DNA of 64,000 nt from Bdellovibrionaceae bacterium UBA6502 (GTDB lineage Bacteria > Bdellovibrionota > Bdellovibrionia > Bdellovibrionales > UBA840). The notes below the pieces were generated by a model that was not told the DNA's origin, ran no database searches, and was given only the letters and a program-made list of their open reading frames with translations. Below are positions 50,897-59,104 of the stretch, in pieces. A program made the translations under genes and the position numbers. Location of the stretch: NCBI GenBank assembly GCA_002436415.1, contig DJMA01000011.1, positions 1-64,000 of the forward strand, given 5' to 3'. Position 1 is the stretch's first letter; every line of letters starts with the position of its first letter.

Positions 50897-51582
50897 TGTT
50901 GCTCCTCCAGCTAACTACCTTTCGGTTAAATGCTTGATATCATAAAGTTTTAAAAGGAAATTTGTAAGCAAACTAGACGATAGAGAGTAGACTAGAGTTT
51001 ATCTTCAAAACCTAAATTTTTCGACTTTATGAAAAGGCTAAAAATCCATCCCATAGTTATTTGTTTGGTGTTTCAATCTTTAAACTGAAAAACCAAGCTT
51101 GCTTGTTACAATTTGTTACTTAAAAGCTAAGGTCTTCTGTCTAGAAAGCTTTTAAAAACGAAAAACTTGCAATCAAACTTTTTGTTTCCTATTCCATAAA
51201 ATTCTTCAATGGCAGGATGTTAGTTCGTAATTTTGATTTGAAGTACGAATGCATTTGAGATGAAATTTAATTTACAAAACATAAACAGAAAACTAAAAAT
51301 ACCACTAAAATTCAGTTCGATTTAATCGAAGTATTGAGTCGAAAATATCTATTTTTATTTTATCTTTGCTGGGGAGATAATTAAAACGTTCCAAAGAGGT
51401 GTATGACTGATTTGGAAAAGTAGACGCTAAAAAGCCTATAGATATGATTCTAAGCTTAGGAGTTTAAAAAGAGCCTGTCTACATTTCCGGACTAGTCAAA
51501 CAAATCTTTTTTAGAGTTCCTGTTTTCTATCGGAATCTCCCGAAGACCAAACTCTAAAAACTAACAACAAAGGAGAGAAATC
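50897..51582. other. Long intergenic region between divergent motA-like and hpf genes
   Basis: 686 bases with no open frame that has a start signal and protein character. The right end (51508-51560) holds a long inverted repeat in the hpf leader, listed separately. The remainder is AT-rich. A small RNA cannot be excluded. Confidence 0.5.
51508..51560 (+). promoter_or_regulatory. Structured 5' leader of the HPF-like gene
   Basis: TTTTTAGAGTT (51508-51518) pairs perfectly with AACTCTAAAAA (51550-51560), enclosing an inner TCGG-AATCTC-CCGA hairpin. The ribosome-binding site AGGAG lies about a dozen bases beyond. Its folding could set translation of the ribosome-hibernation gene. Confidence 0.5.
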
Positions 51583-51918
51583 ATGGACAGTGTATTGCAC
51601 ATGCGCTTCGAAAAATTCAAACCTGAAAAAGAAGAGAAAAAGCTACTAAAGTTTACTCGTGAAAAGTTAGAAGAACACCTTCCTTCCGGTTCTATTAGTA
51701 ACGTTAGTATTCGCAAGGAACATTCTAAGTTTGAAGCAGCACTGAGGATTCAAACAAAAAGGGGAATATTTTATATCAAAGCGAAAGCCGAAGATTTGAT
51801 GGCATTGAACGCGCAATTACAATCAAAACTGAAACGGCGAATTCGAAAATATAAGGAGATTAAAATTTTCCGACCACGAAAAAAACAAAGACAAAAGCAC
51901 CATTTGGTGGCTGAGTAA
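51583..51918 (+). CDS. hpf: Ribosome hibernation promoting factor-like protein (HPF/RaiA family)
   Basis: 111 residues with the short-HPF pattern: an N-terminal strand and helix (MRFEKFKPEKEEKKLLKFTREKLEEHL), beta strands (VSIRKEHSKFEAALRIQTKRGIFYIKAKAED) and a second helix (LNAQLQSKLKRRIRKYKE) with a basic tail that would contact the 16S rRNA. Such proteins inactivate or dimerise ribosomes in starvation. AGGAG precedes the ATG. It is a single gene with a strong terminator and a folded leader. The match is by pattern, with no long exact motif. Confidence 0.78.
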   Translation: MDSVLHMRFEKFKPEKEEKKLLKFTREKLEEHLPSGSISNVSIRKEHSKFEAALRIQTKRGIFYIKAKAEDLMALNAQLQSKLKRRIRKYKEIKIFRPRKKQRQKHHLVAE

Positions 51919-51924
51919 TTTTTA

Positions 51925-51951
51925 GGGACTCTTTCGAGAGTCCCTTTTTTT
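51925..51951 (+). terminator. Intrinsic terminator of hpf
   Basis: GGGACTCT-TTCG-AGAGTCCC, an 8-bp perfect stem with a stable tetraloop, followed by seven T. Confidence 0.95.
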
Positions 51952-51959
51952 ATGTCATT

Positions 51960-53006
51960 TTATTTTTCAATCTTACTTGATGATTTTAGTTTTTTAAGTG
52001 GGTCTTTGGAGTCTTCATAGGACTTTAAGTGATTTAATAGTTTTTTGAAATCAGACCCAAGGGCAAGGTAGACTTGCTCAAAGAGCTCCTGATTCGCTGT
52101 ATAGGTGCCATATAAGGCTAGGTGAGCATTATTTAAATCAGACCTTAGAATGTCATCAAAATTTAATACCTTAATTTTTTTGCGAATCCTTGTTCGGTAA
52201 GAACTTTGCAAACTGAGAATTTTTTCTTTTTTCTTTTCTAGTTTTTCAGCCAAAGGAAGTTTTTGAAAATTTTCATCATCATAAAGCTTTTGTAGCTTCT
52301 TTTTTTCATCGGCAATGAAAGTATAGAAAAGTTTACGCTCATCTCTAGCTGCTTTTATTTTGGCGACGAGCTCAGGCCTTGCATCTTGATAGAATATCTC
52401 TGTACCTTTATTACCTACAAAAGTAGCGAGTTGCTCGTTGAACTCTGCGTTGCTTTTTATGTAGATTGTAGCGTGAGTGCTTTCATGTAGAATGAGATTT
52501 ACCAAGGAAACCTCTGGGTAATTCATCATACTCGAAAGTACAGGATCGTTAAACCAACCTAATGTGGAGTAGGCTGTAACTCCTCTTAGATTTACATCTA
52601 AAGATTTTTTTATCATTTCTTGCTCAAGCTCTTCTGCTTGTTGTTTTTGGGGAAAGCCTTTGTAGCTCAAGTCGCCGACGATAGGATACCACCATTTATA
52701 GGGCTTTAAATCAAATAGGGGATTGGCATTAACTACATAGCTAACGTATTTATCATCTAGTTTGGAATAGCTAGTGTAATTGTCTGAGGATTTTAGTCCG
52801 AGTTTTTCAAACCCAAATTTTCTAACTTCTTGAATTAGTTTTAATTTTTCTTTTTCTTTTTGGGAGAGGTTAGGATCTTGTAGGGCGTCTTCTATTTCTT
52901 CGGCTTTCCACAGGATAGACATTTGATGAAAGGCTATTTTTGTGTAGTAAGTCAGACCGCAGCCACTAAGGAGAAACAGAAAAAGGCTAAGTTTTATAAA
53001 TACCAT
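51960..53006 (-). CDS. Predicted zinc aminopeptidase lipoprotein (COG4324 type)
   Basis: 348 residues with a lipoprotein signal, FLFLLSGCGLTYY (Cys16). The COG4324 aminopeptidase family is recognised by DLSYKGFP, RGVTAYSTLGWFNDPVLSSMM (about 138-160) and the metal site HESTHATIYIKSNAEFNEQLATFVG (about 172-196), whose HExxH and downstream Glu would bind zinc. It should sit in the periplasm, anchored to a membrane. Its start overlaps the 3' end of the barrel gene by 13 bp, so the two are co-transcribed. Confidence 0.85.
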   Translation of the reverse strand: MVFIKLSLFLFLLSGCGLTYYTKIAFHQMSILWKAEEIEDALQDPNLSQKEKEKLKLIQEVRKFGFEKLGLKSSDNYTSYSKLDDKYVSYVVNANPLFDLKPYKWWYPIVGDLSYKGFPQKQQAEELEQEMIKKSLDVNLRGVTAYSTLGWFNDPVLSSMMNYPEVSLVNLILHESTHATIYIKSNAEFNEQLATFVGNKGTEIFYQDARPELVAKIKAARDERKLFYTFIADEKKKLQKLYDDENFQKLPLAEKLEKKKEKILSLQSSYRTRIRKKIKVLNFDDILRSDLNNAHLALYGTYTANQELFEQVYLALGSDFKKLLNHLKSYEDSKDPLKKLKSSSKIEK

Positions 53007-53560
53007 GAAAATCCCACTTTCGTGGAAGTATCCGTGGTTTTTTCACTTTCTTCGCCATCAATAGGGCCCTGCCAAACATCATAACTCAGACGTAAACTAA
53101 AAGTTTTTGTGAGACGAAGTTTGAAACCTAAACCGTATGTTAAATTTTTACCACTAACTTCTGGACTACTCGAGGCGTTTCCATCCTCTCTAAAAGTAAG
53201 ACGTTTTTTAATTTCAGCAATACCTGCCTTAACGTAAGGATTGAAGGTTGATTCCCTGGTCCCTAGGTTGTAAACCAAGTCAACTCCGCCGTAGGTGTAA
53301 TTTAAGGATTGTTCTAAAGTTGTCGTAGAGGTTGTGGTTTTAGAGTAATTGTAACCGGTCATATAAGTAAATTCTAAAGCGCCAGTTTCCCAAAAGTAAT
53401 AGGCCAGAGACACAGAGCTTGATCTACTTTCGGACTCATTGTTTTCACTTACATTAGTTTCTCGCAATGATCCTTGGGCGCTAAATTCAAAAACTCCCGC
53501 ATAAGAACTGGTGGAGGCAAACAATAAAAAACAGGCTAATAGTACTTTTAAATGTATCAT
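52994..53560 (-). CDS. Small outer-membrane beta-barrel protein
   Basis: 188 residues with a signal peptide (1-21, ending SSYAG) followed by alternating beta strands such as SSSVSLAYYFWETGALEFTYMTGYNY, GVDLVYNLGT and LTYGLGFKLRLTKTFSLRLSYDVWQG, consistent with an eight-strand OmpW/OmpA-like barrel. The end, GFSWYL, is near-canonical for outer-membrane insertion. It is the first gene of a pair with the aminopeptidase lipoprotein. No clear ribosome-binding site is seen. Confidence 0.75.
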   Translation of the reverse strand: MIHLKVLLACFLLFASTSSYAGVFEFSAQGSLRETNVSENNESESRSSSVSLAYYFWETGALEFTYMTGYNYSKTTTSTTTLEQSLNYTYGGVDLVYNLGTRESTFNPYVKAGIAEIKKRLTFREDGNASSSPEVSGKNLTYGLGFKLRLTKTFSLRLSYDVWQGPIDGEESEKTTDTSTKVGFSWYL

Positions 53561-53708
53561 ACTGATATTTTAGCAAAGATCGTTTCAGGCCTGGAGTTCT
53601 TCTCTGTGAGCTGAGATTGCTAGGCCTTAGATCTAGGCAATTTCATCCTTTTTTGCTGTATCAAATAAGATCTTATGTCATATAATGGGAATTATTGAAG
53701 GAGATAAT

Positions 53709-53915
53709 ATGAAACTATTATTTGTAACTGCCCTTATGGCTGTATCTTTTTCTTCGGTATCGGCCTTAGCTTGTGACTGTGGAAAAAAAGAATGCGCAAA
53801 GAAAGAGTGTGCTCTTAAGAAATCTTGCGATAAGCACGAAGGTAAAGAATGTGCTTGTGGTAAAAAACATGGCGAAGAAAAGTCTGAGGAAGTAAAAGAC
53901 GAAGTAAAATCTTAA
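53709..53915 (+). CDS. Small exported cysteine-rich protein, possible metal binder
   Basis: 68 residues from ATG 53709, which has AAGGAG 6 bases upstream and exposes a signal peptide ending SSVSALA. The mature part has about eight cysteines in CDCGKKEC, CAL, SC and CAC groups among many lysines, then an acidic tail (EEKSEEVKDEVKS). Such small Cys/Lys proteins may bind metal or sulfur species, but this is inference. A strong terminator follows. It faces the persulfide dioxygenase gene. Confidence 0.7.
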   Translation: MKLLFVTALMAVSFSSVSALACDCGKKECAKKECALKKSCDKHEGKECACGKKHGEEKSEEVKDEVKS

Positions 53916-53937
53916 GTCAATTTATTCAAAACTATGC

Positions 53938-53969
53938 AGCCCTATCAACTTATGATAGGGCTTTTTTTA
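53938..53969 (+). terminator. Intrinsic terminator of the cysteine-rich protein gene
   Basis: AGCCCTATCA pairs with TGATAGGGCT (10 bp, five-base loop) and runs into seven T. Confidence 0.95.
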
Positions 53970-53982
53970 TTGGAATTTTAAA

Positions 53983-54834
53983 CTACATCTTTTTTCTTAG
54001 AGGTATTTTTAAAAAACTTTTTTCCTCAAACAAAGACACTCCAGCCCAAGCGTTAAATTGTACACTCTGTAGTAAGAGTCTAGGTGCTGCTAAGCCACTA
54101 TCTCGTTTGTCTCTAAAGTTTACAAATTCGTCTTCAGTGGTTTTTGCAGTGATTTGTACATTATGATCTTTGTGCTCTTTTAATTTTGCCTTTTCCCAAA
54201 CGATTCTTCCACCAGGCATATAGTCATGACCAGGGTAAATATCTAGCTCATCACTTAGCTTGTAAAGCTTGTTACTAATAGAGTTAAACATGTCTTTTGA
54301 ACTTCCTGCTGGGAAATCACATCTTCCGGTTCCGTAATCAGGTGCGAATATAAGGTCACCCGTGAAGGCGGCTTTTTCGTTAATTACTATGGTCATACAA
54401 GCGGGAGTATGACCTGGAGTTGCGATTGCTTTAATTTTTAAGTCTCCTACTTGAAACTCCTCAGTATCTTTCATTAGGTGATCAAAGTCTTTACCTGTTT
54501 TGTCATTATCCATTGCGAATAGATCGGAAAATACATTTTGAACATCAACAATGTTTTCTGAAATGGCAGTTTTTGCATTGGGGTATTTTTCCTTAAAATA
54601 AGAAATGCCAGTCAAATGGTCTGCGTGTGCATGAGTTTCGATGAGGTATTCTAGTTGTAAAGAATGTTCTTTCATATAGTCATCAATGATTTCACATGAT
54701 TTAAATGAAACGCTTGAAGACTTTGGATCATAGTCAGCTACGCTATCAATAAGAAGTGCTTTTCTTGAATTCGCGTCATATACTAGATAACTTAATGTAA
54801 ATGTGTCTGGATGAAAAAAAGATTTTATTTCCAT
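53983..54834 (-). CDS. ETHE1/Blh-like persulfide dioxygenase (metallo-beta-lactamase fold)
   Basis: A metal-dependent enzyme of the sulfur dioxygenase group, which oxidises glutathione persulfide to sulfite in sulfide detoxification. 283 residues with THAHADH (about 63), TPGHT (about 139), GDLIFAPDYGTGRCDFP (about 158) and PGHDY (about 200). The GTGRCDF block and overall pattern match ETHE1/Blh rather than plain glyoxalase II. The rhodanese domain of longer fusions is absent. GGAGG lies about 8 bases before the ATG. Tandem 8-bp repeats stand about 0.2 kb upstream of its start. Confidence 0.85.
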   Translation of the reverse strand: MEIKSFFHPDTFTLSYLVYDANSRKALLIDSVADYDPKSSSVSFKSCEIIDDYMKEHSLQLEYLIETHAHADHLTGISYFKEKYPNAKTAISENIVDVQNVFSDLFAMDNDKTGKDFDHLMKDTEEFQVGDLKIKAIATPGHTPACMTIVINEKAAFTGDLIFAPDYGTGRCDFPAGSSKDMFNSISNKLYKLSDELDIYPGHDYMPGGRIVWEKAKLKEHKDHNVQITAKTTEDEFVNFRDKRDSGLAAPRLLLQSVQFNAWAGVSLFEEKSFLKIPLRKKM

Positions 54835-55046
54835 GTTTAATGCCTCCTGATACCTTATTAGATCATGAGTAGTTTTTCATAACCTTGATTTAGATCAATA
54901 AAATTATCTTCTCTATCGTCCTTAGAAATGATCTGAAGAAGCTAGCTTACAATTTGTCCCAATGAGACATATTGGCAAGGGCATTTTTACTCATATTTAG
55001 ATTTTATGAAAAGTTTTTGATGACAAAATTGAAAGTTGAAGAGCGA

Positions 55047-55094
55047 TAGTAACTTAGTAACTTAGTAACTTAGTAACTTAGTAACTTAGTAATT
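55047..55094. repeat. Tandem 8-bp repeats, TAGTAACT x5 plus one variant
   Basis: Five perfect copies of TAGTAACT (55047-55086) and a sixth with one change (TAGTAATT, 55087-55094). They lie between the TonB-like gene's stop and the persulfide dioxygenase promoter region, outside any gene. Confidence 0.97.
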
Positions 55095-55121
55095 TGGTTC
55101 ATCAAGAGTCTAAGATATCAA

Positions 55122-55970
55122 TTAAAGTCTAAGTGAGAATAGATAAGATAGTCGAATTAAACCATCATCTGCCTGCATTTCCTCAGGTGGGTTTACAAAA
55201 GGAGCTGCCGTTTGAAAGGCTTGAATGGCGGCGCTATCCCACTTGCTTTCACCGGATGAGTTTTCAATGTAGGAGTTTACGATTTCACCTTTCGCATTTA
55301 AAATGATGACCAACTTACTTAGCCATTCTCTTGATTTAAAACGTTTATCAGGATGTCCAAGTTTTAGTTGCTCAATGTGCTTTTCTATATTTTGCACCCA
55401 GCGAATTCGTACCTGTTCATTAACTCTTTGATAGAAAGAGTAGAACTGGTTTCGATTAGTGTTTAAAGCTGTGAAATTACCGTATTCAATATCTTCAAAA
55501 ATTCGATCTTGAATGCTTGAGATACCTTTTTTATCAAAGAAGTTTTCATAGACTTCTTCTTGCTTTACTTGATCAACAATGGCGGCTTGAATATCACCAT
55601 TGTCAGAGTCTTCGATCAGATCTTTTACAGAAGCCGTGCCATTATTGGCTTGGCCAATTGGGGGGAGCAACTCTGGATCGATATTTTTAATGGAGGAGCG
55701 GTTTTCGGTTTTTCCAGTGGTGCTTGCTTGTTTTTGTTCAATGACTCTCTGACTACGAGCACTTTCAAGGCGAGTGGCTTTATTCGAAAATACATCGACA
55801 TTAGGCGCAACTGCATCAGCAACTATTTGTTTTTCTGAAGTGTCGATATATTCGATTTCAACAATTGGAGTACTTTCTTCACTAGCCATAGGTTCAGGTT
55901 TTAGCTGGTATAGTCCAGCTAAAAACACCAAATGTACTAAGAAACTAATGCTAAGTGCTCGAAAATACAT
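55122..55970 (-). CDS. TonB-family energy transducer-like protein
   Basis: 282 residues from ATG 55970 (GGGA about 8 bases upstream; an open extension reaches 55994). One N-terminal membrane helix (about 5-22) is followed by a long periplasmic linker (25-180) and a C-terminal domain (about 190-282) with VILNAKGEIVNSYIENSSGESKWDSAAIQAF and PPEEMQADDGLIRLSYLFSL, the TonB C-terminal pattern. The Pro-Lys-rich spacer of classical TonB is missing, so it may be a TolA/AgmX-type relative. No ExbB or ExbD neighbours. Confidence 0.75.
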   Translation of the reverse strand: MYFRALSISFLVHLVFLAGLYQLKPEPMASEESTPIVEIEYIDTSEKQIVADAVAPNVDVFSNKATRLESARSQRVIEQKQASTTGKTENRSSIKNIDPELLPPIGQANNGTASVKDLIEDSDNGDIQAAIVDQVKQEEVYENFFDKKGISSIQDRIFEDIEYGNFTALNTNRNQFYSFYQRVNEQVRIRWVQNIEKHIEQLKLGHPDKRFKSREWLSKLVIILNAKGEIVNSYIENSSGESKWDSAAIQAFQTAAPFVNPPEEMQADDGLIRLSYLFSLRL

Positions 55971-56078
55971 AACAAATCCCAGGTTACTCCACAAAGGTTA
56001 AGATTTCAATATTCAACACCCCGTGGTTAAAGTTGAGACACTTTTCTGCCGATAAAAGGTTAGTAACAGGGGGGCCTA

Positions 56079-56609
56079 ATGGCTGAAAATTCTAATGTGA
56101 TCGATATGACCGCTCGTCGGAAAGAACAAATTTCAAGTGAAGATGGACTTCGTCCTGCATTTGAAACAGATCAGGCTGTATTCGATATGACAGAGCGCCG
56201 TCAGGAAGTGATTAAAGAAGAGAGAAGATTAGTTAAAAGAACCATTTTATCTGAGTTCATAGGCGCGTATGCGGTGATCCCTGAACAAGGTTTAGCAAAA
56301 GTAGCCATCTATGATATTTCAGAGCAAGGGATGGGGATTGACCTAGAATCAGAATACGGAAACTTCGCAGAAGGGGAAGAGGTTGCCTTAAGAATTTATC
56401 TATCTAATGATACGTTCTTACCCTTTGTAGCAAAAGTTTATAACGTACGAAAGGTTCCCGAAGAAGGTGTTTACAGACATGGTGTGGCTTTCATGAAAGA
56501 GTCTACAGATAATGATGCTTTAATGCACTTTGTATCTTTTCTAGAAAGTGTTTCTTCAAGTCTTCGTACCGATAACGGTGATGTTGTAGTTACCAAAGTT
56601 CGTCGATAA
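56079..56609 (+). CDS. PilZ-domain c-di-GMP receptor-like protein
   Basis: 176 residues. A PilZ domain spans about 50-160: the RxxxR motif is in ERRLVKR (about 48) and the partner motif is YDISEQGMGID (about 82), both needed for c-di-GMP binding. The N-terminal tail has two copies of a short motif, VIDMTARRKEQI and VFDMTERRQEVI, 25 residues apart. No catalytic domain. It is a plausible receiver for the two cyclases in this window. A terminator follows. Confidence 0.88.
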   Translation: MAENSNVIDMTARRKEQISSEDGLRPAFETDQAVFDMTERRQEVIKEERRLVKRTILSEFIGAYAVIPEQGLAKVAIYDISEQGMGIDLESEYGNFAEGEEVALRIYLSNDTFLPFVAKVYNVRKVPEEGVYRHGVAFMKESTDNDALMHFVSFLESVSSSLRTDNGDVVVTKVRR

Positions 56610-56634
56610 GAATTTAATTAAAAACATTAAAGAG

Positions 56635-56669
56635 AACCCAAGGCTTTTAAGTCTTGGGTTTTCTATTTT
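56635..56669 (+). terminator. Intrinsic terminator of the PilZ gene
   Basis: AACCCAAG (56635-56642) pairs with CTTGGGTT (56653-56660) across a ten-base loop, followed by T-rich sequence. Confidence 0.8.
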
Positions 56670-56826
56670 AAGAGCCTCAAGGCAGTCGTGTAATTGTGTT
56701 CTACAGTAGCTTGTTTGTTCTGTTGTGTTTGAACGCTTTGGTTGTAGTAGATAAATTTTCCCTTTAATTTTAGACCTTTAAAAAGGATTAGAAACGAGCA
56801 GAGTTGATAAAGTTTAATAATAAAAT

Positions 56827-57582
56827 TTAGACCACTTCGCCATCGGGCACTTCTGTTTTTGGTAGTAAAACGCTGTGTGGTTTAATTACGCATTTTTCTC
56901 CAACAGTTACGGCACCCATTACACTTGCTTTTAGACCAATGGTTGAGTAGCTGCCGATTTTAGTTTTGGAAATTATTAAATACCCACCCATTCCATAGTG
57001 GGCAAAAATAGTAGCGCTTCCACCGATGGTAACATAGTCACCCAATTCTATTAAGCAAGGATCGGAAATGTTACTAGTATTGATCACACAGTTTTTACCC
57101 ATCTTCATTCCCATCATTCTAAAAAAAAGCATAGTCAATGGAGTTGGAGTTACGATGTCTAAAACAGTATAGCGAACCAATTGTGTAAGTGCATTGTGGT
57201 AGTACCAAGGAATGACTTGGAAGGAATACCAATTGCCTCGCGACTCTTTGATTTTTAGCGGCAAAAGTTTATTTACTAAAGGAACAATGAAAATCAAACT
57301 AATGGCAAATGCGATATAGCTTGCGGATAGCAAAAATGCGTATGATAAAGCTTTTTGCCAAAGCTCTAAGTTTTCAATACTAGGTCCAAAATATTGAAAT
57401 AAAAATGCGCCAGGAGTGAAGGCAAGAGCGAAACATAAAAGGCTGAGAAAAACTAAAGGTAGTAGAGTTAATAAAAAGGCAAGTGTTTTAAAGCGTCGAA
57501 CCAGCCGCTCGGAGACACCCCAAAGACCAGGTAAGTCGGATGATGTTTCGGTGTGAATGCTATGCTTATCTTTTTTATCCAT
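56827..57582 (-). CDS. Membrane-associated left-handed beta-helix acyltransferase-like protein
   Basis: 251 residues from ATG 57582. Two membrane helices (about 32-60, 70-100) precede a hexapeptide-repeat left-handed beta-helix: MGKNCVINTSNISDPCLIELGDYVTIGGSATI, KTKIGSYSTIGLKASVMGAVTVGEKCVIKPHSVLLP. This resembles the C-terminal part of NRPS-like proteins and some O-acetyltransferases. The frame is open to 57732, but the extra N-terminus looks unlike a protein start. Substrate unknown. Confidence 0.7.
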   Translation of the reverse strand: MDKKDKHSIHTETSSDLPGLWGVSERLVRRFKTLAFLLTLLPLVFLSLLCFALAFTPGAFLFQYFGPSIENLELWQKALSYAFLLSASYIAFAISLIFIVPLVNKLLPLKIKESRGNWYSFQVIPWYYHNALTQLVRYTVLDIVTPTPLTMLFFRMMGMKMGKNCVINTSNISDPCLIELGDYVTIGGSATIFAHYGMGGYLIISKTKIGSYSTIGLKASVMGAVTVGEKCVIKPHSVLLPKTEVPDGEVV

Positions 57583-57799
57583 ACTAAAATGATAACAAAA
57601 AAGTATTAGTCGCTCTAACACAAAAAGATTGTAGTTAAATTGCTTTGGTTTGTTTGAAGGAAGAAGTTTTGTTTTGCTATGCTTGGCTTGTATGCAAAAT
57701 TGTTTTTCGCAGCTTGGCAGTGGGCATTTCATGGCACCAAATTGGTGACAGATAATTGAAACTTCGCTTCAATGCGGTCAAATCTTTGAACCAAGGAAA

Positions 57800-58783
57800 A
57801 TGATTGTGGCGAAAATGAAACTCAGTGATATCAAGATTAATAGTAAATACTTAAGACTCGACACAGATGTAGATTTACTTGCAAAAAGCATTGAGCAAGT
57901 GGGTTTAATTCATCCATTGAGTGTGAACGAAAAAAATGAGTTATTAGCGGGTGGTCGTCGTTTTAGTGCTGTTAAATCGCTAGGCTGGGATGAAGTCGAA
58001 GTAAATGTAGTTTCTAAATCTGATTTAGAACAAGAGTTGATTTCTATTGATGAAAACTTGGTTCGCAAAGCTCTAGATAAACTTCAATTTGAAGAGTGTT
58101 TAAATCGTGGCCGTGAAATTTATGAAGAGCTAAATCCTACAGTTTCAAAAGTTTCTCTAGATACCAAGAAGTTAACTACTGCCGAAAAAGCCGAAGAAAA
58201 AGAAAAAGAAGAAGCCGATACAAATTCTTACGCAGCAGTAAGTGCCGAAAAGCTTGGTTTATCTAAATCTGTGATTAAAAGTGCTATTAAGCGCGATGCT
58301 TTGTCTTCTAAAAAGGTGAAAGAGGCTCGTAGCCAAGGGGAGATCAGTGCAGGGCAAGCCAATGAATTGATTCGTATGTCTAAAGATGACCAAGATAAAA
58401 TCTTACCTCATATCAAGAAACACACGATCAAAGACATTCGTAAGCTTGTAGACAATGCTTCTAAGTCTAATGTAGATGCAGCATTGCTTGCTGACAAAAC
58501 GGAACCAAAACTTCCTAAAGAGTTTACTCAGGTAATGAGTTTGAGTAAGCGTATTAATAAGTTTCTGTCTAAAATTAACTTAGAGCAAATGACTTATGAG
58601 GGACCTGAATCTAAAAAAATTGCCACAGAAATTAATAAATTAAATAGTCAAATTCAAGAATTTGCTCGCCAGCAAGAAATTGATTTAACAAGTAAAGATT
58701 CTGATTCTGATTCTGATTCTGCAGTTGCAGGTAGCTTTATGACATCTCAAGATTCTGAAACAGAACCAAGAGTAGAGCACTAA
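57800..58783 (+). CDS. ParB/Srx-fold protein, orphan
   Basis: 327 residues. The N-terminal ParB-type domain (about 5-95) has LAKSIEQVGLIHPLSV and LLAGGRRFSAVKSLGWDEVEV, where the usual GERR is GGRR, and ENLVRKALDKLQFEECL. A helix-turn-helix-like middle (145-235) and a coiled, acidic tail follow. No ParA gene or parS-like site is next to it, so a chromosome-partition role is not supported by context; related proteins include CTP-dependent switches and transcription regulators. Four GATTCT copies at 58697-58720 encode an Asp-Ser run near the C-terminus. Confidence 0.78.
   Translation: MIVAKMKLSDIKINSKYLRLDTDVDLLAKSIEQVGLIHPLSVNEKNELLAGGRRFSAVKSLGWDEVEVNVVSKSDLEQELISIDENLVRKALDKLQFEECLNRGREIYEELNPTVSKVSLDTKKLTTAEKAEEKEKEEADTNSYAAVSAEKLGLSKSVIKSAIKRDALSSKKVKEARSQGEISAGQANELIRMSKDDQDKILPHIKKHTIKDIRKLVDNASKSNVDAALLADKTEPKLPKEFTQVMSLSKRINKFLSKINLEQMTYEGPESKKIATEINKLNSQIQEFARQQEIDLTSKDSDSDSDSAVAGSFMTSQDSETEPRVEH
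58697..58720 (+). repeat. Hexanucleotide tandem repeat (GATTCT x4) in the ParB-like gene
   Basis: Four perfect in-frame copies encode alternating Asp and Ser in the C-terminal tail. Confidence 0.92.
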
Positions 58784-59104
58784 AATTATTAAAATCAAGA
58801 GGCTTCGTTGACTATAAGTACTCAATGGAGCTTTCTCAGGGCAAAAAGTTTCAAACATGTGAAACAGGATTGATTAAGACAAAGGTCTAGCTGGTATTTC
58901 AAAAAGCCAAAAACTAATCCTTTTATTTCTTAAATCTAACCAAATATACGAAAAACTGCTTAAAACTTAAGTGAGTTCCTAACGCGTAAGTACAAAATCT
59001 GGTTTACAGACCGAAGCTTTTTGCAATGCCTCTGACTTTTCTAATACAATAGGACTAAGGTGTGGGTATCACACGGGTTTTATGGTTCTAGAAAAGGAGT
59101 TGTC
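58784..59104. other. Intergenic region before the PIN-PhoH gene
   Basis: No open frame with a start signal. An open stretch from 59060 is an N-terminal extension of the PIN-PhoH frame rather than a gene. AAAGGAG at its right end is the ribosome-binding site of that gene. Nothing else seen. Confidence 0.5.
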
